Source: Candidatus Terraquivivens tikiterensis
GTDB taxonomy: Archaea; Thermoproteota; Nitrososphaeria_A; Caldarchaeales; Wolframiiraptoraceae
DNA length: 44,467 bases
NCBI GenBank assembly: GCA_003056285.1
Contig: NDWU01000012.1
Coordinates: 1-44,467 of the forward strand
Direction: 5' to 3'
Position numbers and translations under genes: made by a program. Below the pieces are notes generated by a model that was not told where the DNA came from, did no database searches, and saw only the letters and a program-made list of their open reading frames with translations. Positions 1-8,112 of this stretch are shown here, one piece after another (the stretch's first letter is position 1; each line of letters starts with the position of its first letter).

Positions 1-159
1 GACTTAGTTAAGCCTCTTGAGGAAAGGAGGGAGCAGGTCGGGTTGATGGAGGATGCACATATAGCGGCTAGATATCTAGCGAGAGAGTATTCAAGGGAGG
101 AAGCAGAGGTTTTGGTGAATTTAGCGGAAAAGGTGTTAAGTTATGGAGAGATACCTTGA
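1..159 (+). CDS. HEPN-domain protein, C-terminal part (cut by window edge)
   Basis: Frame 1 is open from the window edge to TGA at 157-159 and gives 52 residues. The stretch MEDAHIAARYLAREYSREEA, followed by an amphipathic helix, resembles the end of PF05168-type HEPN domains. The next gene, a minimal nucleotidyltransferase, starts inside it (17-base overlap), the usual order in HEPN-MNT pairs. In characterised pairs HEPN is an RNase toxin and MNT neutralises it, in at least one system by AMPylating the toxin. The RX4-6H active-site motif would lie upstream and cannot be seen. The family call rests on a short tail plus the neighbour. Confidence 0.7.
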   Translation, partial: DLVKPLEERREQVGLMEDAHIAARYLAREYSREEAEVLVNLAEKVLSYGEIP

Positions 160-511
160 CATATTATTGGAAAGGGCCGCGATGGTCGAGAATTGGAGAA
201 GATACGTTATCAAGATTTATGACGCCGCTAAGAGTATTCTCCCTGATGCGTGCGTGTATGTGTTTGGTAGCGTGGTGATGGGTGAGGCAACTGGGGGAAG
301 CGATGTCGATATACTCGTGGTGTCAAAATCTATGCCGAGAAACGGCCTAGAGCGTATGAGGGTAAGGATTGAGATAGAGAAAGCAGCAAACCTTCCACTA
401 CACCATCCATTCGAATTCCACTTGGTTAACGAAGAAGAGGCAAAATGGTATTTTGAAAGGGTTTCTGAGCTCCAAGATGTTAGCAGCATCGTTAAATCAT
501 CTAACCAATAA
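143..511 (+). CDS. MNT-type minimal nucleotidyltransferase (HEPN partner, antitoxin-like)
   Basis: 122 residues, a usual length for stand-alone MNT proteins. The nucleotidyltransferase signature is clear: FGS at 41-43, then GGSDVDILVV with metal-binding Asp54 and Asp56 (GS-X10-DXD). A third acidic position may be in the FEFHLV segment near residue 90. The ATG overlaps the end of the HEPN gene by 17 bases, so the pair is co-transcribed and probably translationally coupled. From the family, the protein probably transfers a nucleotide to its HEPN partner to silence it; that is inferred. No DNA-binding domain is visible. Confidence 0.85.
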   Translation: MERYLDILLERAAMVENWRRYVIKIYDAAKSILPDACVYVFGSVVMGEATGGSDVDILVVSKSMPRNGLERMRVRIEIEKAANLPLHHPFEFHLVNEEEAKWYFERVSELQDVSSIVKSSNQ

Positions 512-749
512 GAGGTGCGCAGCTTATAAGCATGTTGAGAGTATGTTTTTCATGTTAGTAACGAAGGTTTCTCGTAAGTCTTACCTACTTCTTACGCTTC
601 TTCTGCTGCAGCTCTTTGTCCTAGCAAGCCTTAAGCCCTTCCTTATCGATCATCTCATCGAGGGCTTTTCGGCCGAACCCCGCATCCTTAGCTTACATTC
701 CGTTAGGGAATTGAAAGTCAATCGTTATGAGTACGCATACGGCCAGATT

Positions 750-2144
750 TCATATAAGAGATGTTATGATGGCCGCTGCGTTTAGCATACACATACAGAA
801 AAGCGTGTGACCTAAAGCCTGCGAGAAGAGGACTTTTTCTGAGAATTGAAGAGGGACAGCGTCTATCGATGAAATTATCGAGGAAACTAATGGGTACGGT
901 ATGGTTGCGGACATGACCAAGACGGCCAAGTTTAAGCTTATGGTGAAACCTACGTTAAAGAAGATGGCCCTAACGGCAGATGCCACGCCCCTGCGCTCTT
1001 CAGGCACCGAGCCCATGATATAGCTCATGTTCGGCGAGGAGAACATCCCTATTCCCGCTCCTAGGATGATCATCTGCGTTACAACGTAGTGAGAAGGTGT
1101 GTTAATACCTATGCTCGAAAGCAGAAACAAAGATATACTTGTCAACGTCAGGCCAAGAATCATGAACTTCCTCTGCCCAAATTTGTCGGATAGCCTGCCG
1201 CTTACCGGTCCAGCTATTAGGAACGCTAATTCAAACGGGAGGAGCCTTACCCCGGAATCGAAAACGTTTAGACCTTTAACTATTTGAAGGTAGAGGCTTA
1301 GTAGAAGCATCACCCCTCCAAAGGCTGTAGCGTTCAAAGCAAGAGATACTATGCCGCCAACGAACTTTCTTATTTTGAAAAGTTTTGGATCCAATATTGG
1401 ATGTTTAGTTCTTCTTTCATGTAGTATGAACAACACGAGAGTTGCGCTTGCTGATAGAACAAACCCAAACACCGCCGGGTATTCTGCGATGCCGTATGCG
1501 CTGAATGTTAATGCGAGGAGGAGGCTCGATAAGAAAACCGTGAAAATCGCGAAACCTAAAAAGTCGAAGGAGGCCCCTCTTTCTGCATGAGATATTTCCT
1601 TCAGCCTTCTATGGGCCCACCATGTTCCGAAGATCCCTATAGGTATGTTGATGTAAAAAAGGGCCCTCCAATCCAAAACAGAAAGCACTAAACCGCTAAG
1701 CGTCAACCCTGCCATCGCGCCGAATCTGAAGGCTATTTGGTTTATACCCAACGATAAGCCAAGCTCTTCTTTCGGCGTAGCATCCGTTATGATTGCCACG
1801 CTGTTCGTGATAAGGAATGCTGAGCCGAAACCCTGTATTGCCCTGAAGATTATGAGTTGCGTAGGGGATGTTGCCATGCTTGCAAGCGCTGAACCAACCG
1901 TGAAGATCGCAAAGCCTACGTTGTAAATTTTTACACGCCCGACCAAGTCGGTTAAGCGGCCGATTAGCAGAAGCGTTATGGTGCTGGCTAAAAGGTAAGC
2001 TTGGGTAAACCATACCGCCTGCTCCGCATCGGCTTTTAATGCGTAAGCCACCTGAGGTAAACCAACGATTAGTATCCTAGAATCAACGCCAGCCATTAAC
2101 ACGCCGACCGTTGTAACCGTCAAGACTACCCATTTATACTTCAT
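750..2144 (-). CDS. MFS transporter, DHA2/EmrB-QacA-like drug exporter
   Basis: Integral membrane protein of about 464 residues with many hydrophobic helices, consistent with the 14-helix DHA2 class. Seen: the motif A-like loop GRLTDLVGRVKIY after helix 2, RAIQGFGSAFLITNS (motif B/C region) and a second-half loop GRLSDKFGQRKF. Probably proton-driven export of small organic molecules; the substrate cannot be read. An upstream in-frame GTG at 2189 would add 15 residues, but a TATA box at 2191-2201 lies directly against it. The ATG at 2144 has AGAGGT at the right distance, so I chose it. It runs opposite to the HEPN-MNT pair. Confidence 0.88.
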   Translation of the reverse strand: MKYKWVVLTVTTVGVLMAGVDSRILIVGLPQVAYALKADAEQAVWFTQAYLLASTITLLLIGRLTDLVGRVKIYNVGFAIFTVGSALASMATSPTQLIIFRAIQGFGSAFLITNSVAIITDATPKEELGLSLGINQIAFRFGAMAGLTLSGLVLSVLDWRALFYINIPIGIFGTWWAHRRLKEISHAERGASFDFLGFAIFTVFLSSLLLALTFSAYGIAEYPAVFGFVLSASATLVLFILHERRTKHPILDPKLFKIRKFVGGIVSLALNATAFGGVMLLLSLYLQIVKGLNVFDSGVRLLPFELAFLIAGPVSGRLSDKFGQRKFMILGLTLTSISLFLLSSIGINTPSHYVVTQMIILGAGIGMFSSPNMSYIMGSVPEERRGVASAVRAIFFNVGFTISLNLAVLVMSATIPYPLVSSIISSIDAVPLQFSEKVLFSQALGHTLFCMCMLNAAAIITSLI

Positions 2145-2190
2145 GTTCCATACCTCTAAGGCGAGGTTTATCCCTTTGAAAATTTCCACA

Positions 2191-2201
2191 TATACTTATA
2201 T
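2191..2201 (-). promoter_or_regulatory. TATA box for the MFS gene
   Basis: On the minus strand this reads ATATAAGTATA. Initiation about 25 bases downstream falls near 2170. That leaves a roughly 25-base leader with a Shine-Dalgarno site before the ATG at 2144, and it excludes the upstream GTG start. Confidence 0.6.
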
Positions 2202-2296
2202 TCCGCGCTTCGAAGCGCAGAGATGTATCCACCCATAAAGCTTGGACGCGTACGTCGTAGAAGAATACGCGTCTTGATCGGATTGAAAGAATTGCT

Positions 2297-3040
2297 TTAG
2301 ACCTTTATCCTAAAGACCCTCAGCGCATTCTCGGTCGTGACCTCTTCGACCTTCCATAGCGGGATGCCCTTTATCCTGCTGACTGCCTCAGCCGAGATCT
2401 TTACGTTCGATGGTACGTTCACCTCCCCGGGCTTCGGCGGTAGCGCAGGAGCGTCCGATTCCAGCAGGATGTTCTCTAGCTGGACCCTCTCAACCAGCTT
2501 CTGCTTCTGGGCGCTCCTGACGACGGAGGGCGGTATGCTGAAGAAGTATCCGTTCCTAACGCCCGACATCGCATGGGATGCGGAGCCGTCGAACGCATGC
2601 ATTATCACGTCCTTCGCGCCGCACTCGCTAAGAACCTCCAGAGCATACTTTCCGGCACTCCTGGAGTGGACTATGATCGGAAGGTCCAAGTTTATGGATA
2701 GCGATATGAACTCCTTGAAGACCTTTCTCTGGAGTTCCCTGTCCGTCCTAGCGCCCAGGTAAAAGTCGAGGCCGACCTCGCCTATGGCAACTATCCTTCT
2801 CGAGTTCTTCTCTATTAGGTCGAGCACCATCTCGTACCCCTCTAGCTCGTAGGGCATGACACCGAACGACGGAAAAACCGTCCTGTAGTCAGATATCTTA
2901 AGGACCTCTAGGCAGTCTTCGTAACCAAGCCCCGACGTAACCATCGCAGAAACACCTGCGTTCCTTGCATCCCTTAGTATATCCGGGAGCCTCTCCTTGA
3001 GAACGCTATCGGTCAAATGGCAGTGCACGTCGACGAGCAT
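2297..3040 (-). CDS. tatD: TatD-family metal-dependent hydrolase (DNase)
   Basis: 247 residues, normal for TatD. Metal ligands appear in family order: HCH at 6-8, GEVGLDF with Glu88, a His in PIIVHSR, a His in VIMHAFDG and Asp in LLESDAPAL. TatD enzymes are cytosolic 3'-5' exonucleases or DNases; the substrate here is inferred from family. The frame extends to 3082, but a TATA element at 3082-3088 argues against that start. The ATG at 3040 places DVHCHL at the N-terminus, as in relatives. It shares its promoter region with the divergent radical SAM gene. Confidence 0.88.
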   Translation of the reverse strand: MLVDVHCHLTDSVLKERLPDILRDARNAGVSAMVTSGLGYEDCLEVLKISDYRTVFPSFGVMPYELEGYEMVLDLIEKNSRRIVAIGEVGLDFYLGARTDRELQRKVFKEFISLSINLDLPIIVHSRSAGKYALEVLSECGAKDVIMHAFDGSASHAMSGVRNGYFFSIPPSVVRSAQKQKLVERVQLENILLESDAPALPPKPGEVNVPSNVKISAEAVSRIKGIPLWKVEEVTTENALRVFRIKV

Positions 3041-3081
3041 ATCCTTAACCCTTCTGACAAAAGCTTCCTTCAAATATAACA

Positions 3082-3088
3082 TTTATAG
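3082..3088. promoter_or_regulatory. TATA element shared by two divergent genes
   Basis: TTTATAG on the plus strand is CTATAAA on the minus strand. Its centre is 26 bases from the GTG of the radical SAM gene (3111), a leaderless geometry, and 45 bases from the ATG of tatD (3040). One TATA-like element could serve both directions. Confidence 0.45.
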
Positions 3089-3110
3089 TGTCTGTACGGT
3101 TCATACGACC

Positions 3111-4172
3111 GTGAGCGGCCGACCGGAGTATCCGTTAGCAAGGTTCCAAGAGAGGATGGACTCGGCTATAAAGTGCACCGCCTGCATGAGATTCTGCAGA
3201 ATAAGGGAAGGGGGTAAAGGGATATGCGGAAACTACGCAAACCTCGGCGGGAAGCTCCTGAACGTTGGCTACGGCCTCTTGAGCTCCATCGAGAGCAGAC
3301 CCATAGAGATAAAGCCCTTCTTTCACTACTGGCCGGGCTCCTCTGCACTTACCTTCTCAAACTGGGGCTGTAACCTATACTGCCCATGGTGTCAAAACCA
3401 CGGCATCAGCTTCAGCAGGCCACCGTTAGATGAAGGCACAAGGTACGCTCCAAACGATTTGGTGAGAATGGCTAGGGCGCTCGGCGACGAGGGGCTTTGC
3501 GCCAGCTTCAACGAGCCGGCTACGCAGGTCGACTTCCTCCTCGACGTCTTCTCCCTCGGCAAGAAGGAGGGGCTCTACTCAACCGTGGTCACGAACGGGT
3601 ACTTCAGCCGCGCCTCGCTCGAGGCCCTAATCGAATCTGGGTGCGACGGCCTCTCCGTAGACGTCAAGGGCTGTCCAGAGGCCCACGCCAGGATTCTGAG
3701 GGGTGTAGACCCAAACGCCGTCTTGAGCAACGCAAAGTACGCGATCGACCTCGGCGCGCACGTTGAAGTCGTCTTCCTCGTAGTCCCTGGGTTCAACGAC
3801 GACGATTGTTGCATAAAGTGGATTGTAGAAAAGCACGTCTCTATGCTCGGCGAAGACGTCCCTCTGCACATTAACAGATACTACCCTGCGCACAAATATA
3901 CAGCGCCTCCTACACCCCTAGAGAAGCTTTTGGCCGCGAAGAAACTGGCTAAAGAACACGGCGCAAGGTTCGTATACGTGGGGAACGTCGGTCTATCCGA
4001 GCTCGAGAGCACATACTGTCCTAACTGCGGGAAGCTCCTGATAGCTAGGAGCGGTTATAACGTTTTAGCGTACGATCTGAGTAGCGACCATAAGTGTCCC
4101 AGATGCAACACGCCCATACCCTTGAGGGGGAGTAGGGTTAAGAAAGGGAGGAGGTGGCGTGTTTTATTCTAG
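3111..4172 (+). CDS. AmmeMemoRadiSam-type radical SAM enzyme (PflA-related)
   Basis: 353 residues. The radical SAM cluster motif is CNLYCPWC, following an N-terminal CTACMRFCRI...GKGICGNY segment and ending in a zinc-ribbon tail (CPNC...CPRC), the layout of the AmmeMemoRadiSam group. The group is named for co-occurrence with AMMECR1 and MEMO1; neither is in this window, and the physiological substrate is not known to me. The frame is open further upstream, but GTG at 3111 sits 26 bases from the TATA element and gives the family-like N-terminus. An internal ATG at 3156 is the alternative. Confidence 0.85.
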   Translation: MSGRPEYPLARFQERMDSAIKCTACMRFCRIREGGKGICGNYANLGGKLLNVGYGLLSSIESRPIEIKPFFHYWPGSSALTFSNWGCNLYCPWCQNHGISFSRPPLDEGTRYAPNDLVRMARALGDEGLCASFNEPATQVDFLLDVFSLGKKEGLYSTVVTNGYFSRASLEALIESGCDGLSVDVKGCPEAHARILRGVDPNAVLSNAKYAIDLGAHVEVVFLVVPGFNDDDCCIKWIVEKHVSMLGEDVPLHINRYYPAHKYTAPPTPLEKLLAAKKLAKEHGARFVYVGNVGLSELESTYCPNCGKLLIARSGYNVLAYDLSSDHKCPRCNTPIPLRGSRVKKGRRWRVLF

Positions 4173-4797
4173 ATACGTAAATTGCCGGACGGTGGCGTGC
4201 TTGCCCTCGCGAAGGTTGCTCCTCGTCCTTCCGGCTTATCCTATCTGGTTTGTAGTCTTCAGGACGGAATTTCTGAATTTCTGGGCCAGGATGATCTTTG
4301 CAGTATCGCTGCTCACCCTCATCGCCCTCGTAGGAAAGCCTGAGTTGCTTAGGTTTCCTAGGATCAGAATGTCCAATATATTAATCGGGTTAGTGTCGGG
4401 TTTCTTACTTTACTTTTTACTATATCTTGGGTACGCTATTTTTAAACCGTTTGTTGCTGAGAGTGCTGGAGAGGTCTATGCGTTAAGACGCGAGGCACCG
4501 CAAGGGCTTATCGCTCTATTCCTCATCTTCACGAGCTTTGGAGAAGAGATCTACTGGAGGGGCTTCATCCAGCATGAACTTCAAGGAATGTTGGGAAGCG
4601 TGAGGGGACTGCTCGCTGCCTCTGCAGCATACTCGACGGTACACGTTTGGACTATGAACGTGCCCCTTATGGTAATTGCATTCCTCATGGGCCTTTGCTG
4701 GGGTGCAACATACCTTAAAACGAGATCGTTACAAAGCATAATCATATCGCACACCGTATGGACTGAGTTGGTCTTTGTCTTTCTGCCGCTTCTGTAA
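4159..4797 (+). CDS. CPBP-family intramembrane metalloprotease
   Basis: 212 residues, strongly hydrophobic with several membrane helices. The three CPBP (Abi/Rce1-like) motifs are present: GEEIYWRGF (EExxxR), a His in YSTVHVW and a His in ISHTVW near the C-terminus. Relatives cleave within membranes, for example on prenylated or bacteriocin-like substrates; the target here is unknown. The GTG start overlaps the radical SAM gene by 14 bases and follows GGGAGGAGGTGG at a good distance, so the two genes are probably co-translated. The neighbouring prenyltransferase may be chance or a lipid-related hint. Confidence 0.82.
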   Translation: MFYSRYVNCRTVACLPSRRLLLVLPAYPIWFVVFRTEFLNFWARMIFAVSLLTLIALVGKPELLRFPRIRMSNILIGLVSGFLLYFLLYLGYAIFKPFVAESAGEVYALRREAPQGLIALFLIFTSFGEEIYWRGFIQHELQGMLGSVRGLLAASAAYSTVHVWTMNVPLMVIAFLMGLCWGATYLKTRSLQSIIISHTVWTELVFVFLPLL

Positions 4798-4835
4798 AAT
4801 TTATTAAAAGAAGTTTTTCATGGTTAGGTGGAAGC

Positions 4836-5759
4836 ATGAAGTTGAAGGTCTGGCTTTTAGCCACAAGGCCATGGTCTTTCGTAATGACCGGCGTATCCGT
4901 AGGTTTAGCGGGTTCGCTCGCCTGGAGGGCCGGCTCCTTCGAGCCCTTGAACTTCCTCCTCACGCTTCTTGGACTAATAGCGTTCCATGCGGCTAGCAAC
5001 ATGCTGAACGACTACTACGACGTGAAGCATTCAGTTGACAAGCACGGCGCGCCCACCACTAGGTACAGGCCGCACCCCTTGGTATCTGGCCAGATAGGCG
5101 TTAGACCATTTCAAGCTGCCGTCGCATTCCTGTATACGGTAGTGTTATGTGTCGCAACGTATCTCTCCACGGTAAGGGGGCCTATCGTTCTGGCGTTTAC
5201 TATGGCTGGTATGTTCTTCAGCTATTTCTACACGGCCGACCCAGTCCCGCTGAAGCATAGAGCCTTGGGTGAGGTTTCTGTCCTATTAACGTGGGGCCCC
5301 CTCATGGTGGGAGGGACCTATTTCGTGCTTACTGGAAGGGTAGAGGTTTTGCCGGTAATTGCATCGTTGCCCATAGGCATCCTGGTGATGGCTGTCCTAT
5401 TTGCGAACAACATGCGTGATGTAGACTACGACAAGGCGGTCAAAATTAAAACCCTTGCTATAATACTAGGGAAAGAGCGGTCCCTCAAGTTCTACCAGTA
5501 CTCCATCTTATCAGCCTACCTGATACTCTTTGCGCTAGTGGCCGCTGCCATGCTACCTCCGACGGTACTCCTCGCAATCTTAACCATGCCTAACGCCATC
5601 AAGCTTGTATCCACGTTTAGGCAGGGCGTGCCAGATGCCGCAGATCCGCTAACCGCGCAGCTTACCCTTCGCTTCGGCCTCCTCATGATAGTGGGCATAC
5701 TGATAGGATACGTTTTAGAGGCGTTCGGGTTCAAGCTCCCTGTCTTCTTTGTAGGTTAA
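4836..5759 (+). CDS. UbiA-family prenyltransferase, MenA-like
   Basis: 307 residues, polytopic. The two Asp-rich motifs of the UbiA superfamily are present: NDYYDVKHSVD at 58-68 (first magnesium-diphosphate site) and NNMRDVDYDKA about 130 residues later. The second motif and the following KTLAIILG resemble MenA, which prenylates dihydroxynaphthoate for menaquinone. Other archaeal UbiA members make ether lipids or haem O, so the acceptor is not certain. A TATA-like TTTATTAAA at about 4799 and GGTGG just before the ATG support this start. Confidence 0.82.
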   Translation: MKLKVWLLATRPWSFVMTGVSVGLAGSLAWRAGSFEPLNFLLTLLGLIAFHAASNMLNDYYDVKHSVDKHGAPTTRYRPHPLVSGQIGVRPFQAAVAFLYTVVLCVATYLSTVRGPIVLAFTMAGMFFSYFYTADPVPLKHRALGEVSVLLTWGPLMVGGTYFVLTGRVEVLPVIASLPIGILVMAVLFANNMRDVDYDKAVKIKTLAIILGKERSLKFYQYSILSAYLILFALVAAAMLPPTVLLAILTMPNAIKLVSTFRQGVPDAADPLTAQLTLRFGLLMIVGILIGYVLEAFGFKLPVFFVG

Positions 5760-6120
5760 ACATCCACAAACCTCCTGTACTACTCATATTTTTGTTTAAT
5801 TGTTTTTCTAAAAAGTAGAGAATTCTTGCGATACTTTTTATGGCTTTCCAGCTTTCAACGAAAGGAACAGATTCCATTTTTATCGCGGTAAGATACCCAG
5901 AAGCAGGGAGGGCCTCCGTAAACCTAACGTTACGGTATTGCCCTTAGAATTGCTTGTCATGGTCCAGAGACCGGGCATCCTAATCGGCCGAGACGAGTAA
6001 TAGTTTAAAAGAGTTCTCTTATTTTCGCCGTTGCGTAAGGCCGAGCCGACACCAATTTTCCGTTTTTACGTCGGCTCTGGATGTACTTTATGATCTTGCT
6101 TGTTAAAAGTTCGGAAAAAG
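5760..6120. other. Intergenic stretch with one inverted repeat and no convincing gene
   Basis: About 360 bases lie between the prenyltransferase and the ATPase. GAGCCGAC (6043-6050) and GTCGGCTC (6070-6077) form an 8-bp inverted repeat around a 19-base T-rich loop. A 35-codon frame from ATG at 5840 ends at 5947; I recognise nothing in it. GTAAAC and GTTAC half-sites near 5920 recall the palindromes at 6131-6160. No tRNA or CRISPR structure is evident. Confidence 0.4.
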
Positions 6121-6130
6121 CTTAATAAAG

Positions 6131-6160
6131 GTTACGTAGGTAACTAGTTACGTGGGTAAC
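6131..6160. repeat. Tandem palindromic operator-like repeats at the ATPase start
   Basis: Two 14-base palindromes, GTTACGTAGGTAAC (6131-6144) and GTTACGTGGGTAAC (6147-6160), follow each other with a 16-base period and end one base before the ATG. Each is GTTAC-N4-GTAAC. They lie between a TATA-like TTAATAAAG and the start codon, where a bound protein would block initiation. I infer autoregulation by the ATPase or a partner. Confidence 0.75.
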
Positions 6161-6161
6161 C

Positions 6162-7139
6162 ATGCTGTTCGACTTACACCCCAAAGAGAACCTTAAAGAC
6201 CTTTTTGACAGGGAAACGGAATACAATACGCTCTCAGAGCTGGTTAACTCAGGCCGATGGGTCGCGGTCTTGGGTAAAAGAATGACCGGTAAGACTAGCT
6301 TGGTTAAAACTTTCGCAAAGGAAAACGATGGTATATATGTCAATTTGCTCGGAGCTGGTGGAATCGAAGGTTTTGCTAGAAGGCTTGGGGCTACCGGGGG
6401 CTTCGGGCTCGAGGAGATCGGAATAGACCTAAAGGTGGTTCACCTCAAGTGGGGGAAACTTGCCGAGGGGCTTTTCGAGAAGTTCAGCAATAAGATAATC
6501 GTTTTGGATGAGGTTCAGGACATAGCTTCTCCACATTTATTGAAGTTGTTGAAGTACGTGTGGGATACTTATAGGGTTAGAATCATCTTCTCAGGCTCCT
6601 GCATAGGTTTGATGAGGAGAATCCTAGAGCCGTCATATACCTCGTCCCTCTATGGGAGAGAACCGGCTAAACTAGTCCTTAAGACGTTTACGCCTGAACT
6701 GTCCAGAAACTTCCTCTTAGAGGGGTTCAAACAGTATCGGGTGAGGCCTAATCCTGATGAAATCGAGGAGGCCGTCGAGAAGCTCAATGGGTATGTAGGC
6801 TGGCTCACCTACTACGGCAACTTTCGATGCGTCGAGAAAATGGATCATCAAAAAGCTCTTCAAGCGACAATACGCAGAGGAGTAGCCATAATTAAGGGGG
6901 AGTTGGAGAACTTCCTGAAAAACAGGCGTAGGGACCTATACGTCAAGGTTCTGAGGATGGCCGCGAGGGGAGTAAGATGGAGCGAGCTGAAAGACGAGCT
7001 AGACGTAAACAATAAAGTTCTCAGGGACGTTCTCCAAACGCTCTTAGACGTAATGATACTCGACGCGGAGAACGGATACTACCAAACAAGCGACCCTATA
7101 CTGCGTGAAACTGTAAGAAAGCTACCAATAAAACGATAA
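6162..7139 (+). CDS. Archaeal AAA+ ATPase (STAND-like, Pfam 'archaeal ATPase' family)
   Basis: 325 residues. Walker A is GKRMTGKTS (about 39-47) and Walker B is IIVLDEVQD (about 117); a sensor-like SGSCIGLM follows. The C-terminal third (DVNNKVLRDVLQTLLDVMIL) looks like a winged helix. This family is abundant in archaeal genomes, often next to mobile elements, and its cellular role is largely unknown. It sits alone, is headed by two palindromes and is followed by the relic of another ATPase. No C-terminal nuclease domain is visible in the intact protein. Confidence 0.85.
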   Translation: MLFDLHPKENLKDLFDRETEYNTLSELVNSGRWVAVLGKRMTGKTSLVKTFAKENDGIYVNLLGAGGIEGFARRLGATGGFGLEEIGIDLKVVHLKWGKLAEGLFEKFSNKIIVLDEVQDIASPHLLKLLKYVWDTYRVRIIFSGSCIGLMRRILEPSYTSSLYGREPAKLVLKTFTPELSRNFLLEGFKQYRVRPNPDEIEEAVEKLNGYVGWLTYYGNFRCVEKMDHQKALQATIRRGVAIIKGELENFLKNRRRDLYVKVLRMAARGVRWSELKDELDVNNKVLRDVLQTLLDVMILDAENGYYQTSDPILRETVRKLPIKR

Positions 7140-7159
7140 GAATATCCTCCACAATCCTC

Positions 7160-7480
7160 TTGGATGTGTTTAAAAATAGCTATCAAGCGGCGAAGTTGAG
7201 GAGTGTATCGAAGATTTATTTCGCGGATCAAGGCCTGAAACCTCATTTAGCTCGAGAATGATCGAACCCTCTTCTGTCAGCTATGGAGAAGGATGGGGTT
7301 ATCTCTCGGCGGTCCCCGCGACAGCCCGCCTCAAACTCTACGCGGATAGACTACGGAGTTAATATGCCCCTGCCTGACGATAACAGCATATTTCTGTTCG
7401 AAGTCAAAACGCCTCTAAAATATGATAAAAAGAGCGGACACGCCTTTCACGTAAGCATCAAAATTCAGATTGGGGTCGGC
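7160..7480 (+). pseudogene. Decayed ATPase C-terminal fragment (DUF4143/PD-(D/E)XK-like)
   Basis: No intact gene fits, but conserved pieces survive in two frames. At 7193-7261 the frame reads KLRSVSKIYFADQGLKPH, matching the 'K-I-Y-F-x-D-x-G-L' block typical of DUF4143 ATPase C-termini. At about 7340-7440 another frame reads RIDYGVNMPLPDD...FLFEVKTP, matching the PD-(D/E)XK-like 'D-x(n)-E-V-K' end of such proteins. The order and spacing fit one degraded gene. The 104-codon frame at 7283-7597 contains the second block but is not credible as a whole protein. Confidence 0.55.
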
Positions 7481-7571
7481 TCGGCTCTTCCGACATCACA
7501 CCTCAGTCTGGGACGGCAGCCTCATCCCCCGAAAAAACTAACACGTATCAGTATAAAAGCATGTAAACGGC

Positions 7572-7578
7572 TTTATAC
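7572..7578 (+). promoter_or_regulatory. TATA box for the HIT-family gene
   Basis: TTTATAC is centred 30 bases upstream of the TTG start at 7605. This points to a very short leader or a leaderless mRNA and supports the TTG choice. Confidence 0.55.
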
Positions 7579-7604
7579 CCTCCCTAACCGTAGATAGAGC
7601 AGCC

Positions 7605-8090
7605 TTGAAGTGGTTATGGGCCCCTTGGCGAATGGCCTACATAAGATCTGGCGGAACTAAGGAGTGCATATTTTGCACAAAAGGCGCTTCGTCGAACGAA
7701 AAGGAGGACCTGGTCCTGTTCAAGGGCAAGAGGTGCTTCGTGATGATGAACCTATATCCGTACAACACCGGCCACCTTATGGTTGCACCCTACAGGCACG
7801 TGGGTAACCTGACGGAGCTGGACGAGGATGAGCGAAAAGAGCTCATGGAGCTTATAACGAAATCCGTAGCCGTCTTGCAGAAGGTCCTGAACCCAGATGG
7901 TTTTAACGTCGGCATCAACCTGGGCAGGGTTGCGGGCGCCGGCGTCGAAGGCCACGTCCATTTTCACGTCGTCCCCCGCTGGTCCGGCGACACGAGCTTC
8001 ATGACCGTTATAGACGAAGTGAGGGTCATACCCGAGCTGCTGAGCGACACGTACGAAAGGCTAGTCGTCCATTTTTCTAAAGATAAATAG
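7605..8090 (+). CDS. HIT-family nucleotide hydrolase/transferase
   Basis: 161 residues. The histidine triad is HVHFHVV with His117, His119 and His121. An N-terminal CIFC (21-24) with His65 is the zinc site seen in longer HIT proteins related to Ap4A phosphorylase and Fhit. Such enzymes cleave adenylylated nucleotides such as ApnA; the substrate is inferred. The TTG start gives the usual WAPWRMAYI opening. A HAD-family gene follows 22 bases downstream on the same strand. Confidence 0.88.
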   Translation: MKWLWAPWRMAYIRSGGTKECIFCTKGASSNEKEDLVLFKGKRCFVMMNLYPYNTGHLMVAPYRHVGNLTELDEDERKELMELITKSVAVLQKVLNPDGFNVGINLGRVAGAGVEGHVHFHVVPRWSGDTSFMTVIDEVRVIPELLSDTYERLVVHFSKDK

Positions 8091-8112
8091 ATCAAAAACC
8101 AGGGTTTTACGT

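Noticed and set aside
453-785. Open frame of 110 codons on the plus strand
   Set aside because: It starts inside the MNT gene, overlaps the 3' end of the MFS gene and shows no family feature; its hydrophobic part is not matched by a promoter or ribosome site.
7283-7597. Open frame of 104 codons as a whole gene
   Set aside because: Only its middle carries a family motif, it runs over the HIT promoter, and the rest of the same domain is in another frame. It is better explained as an ATPase relic.
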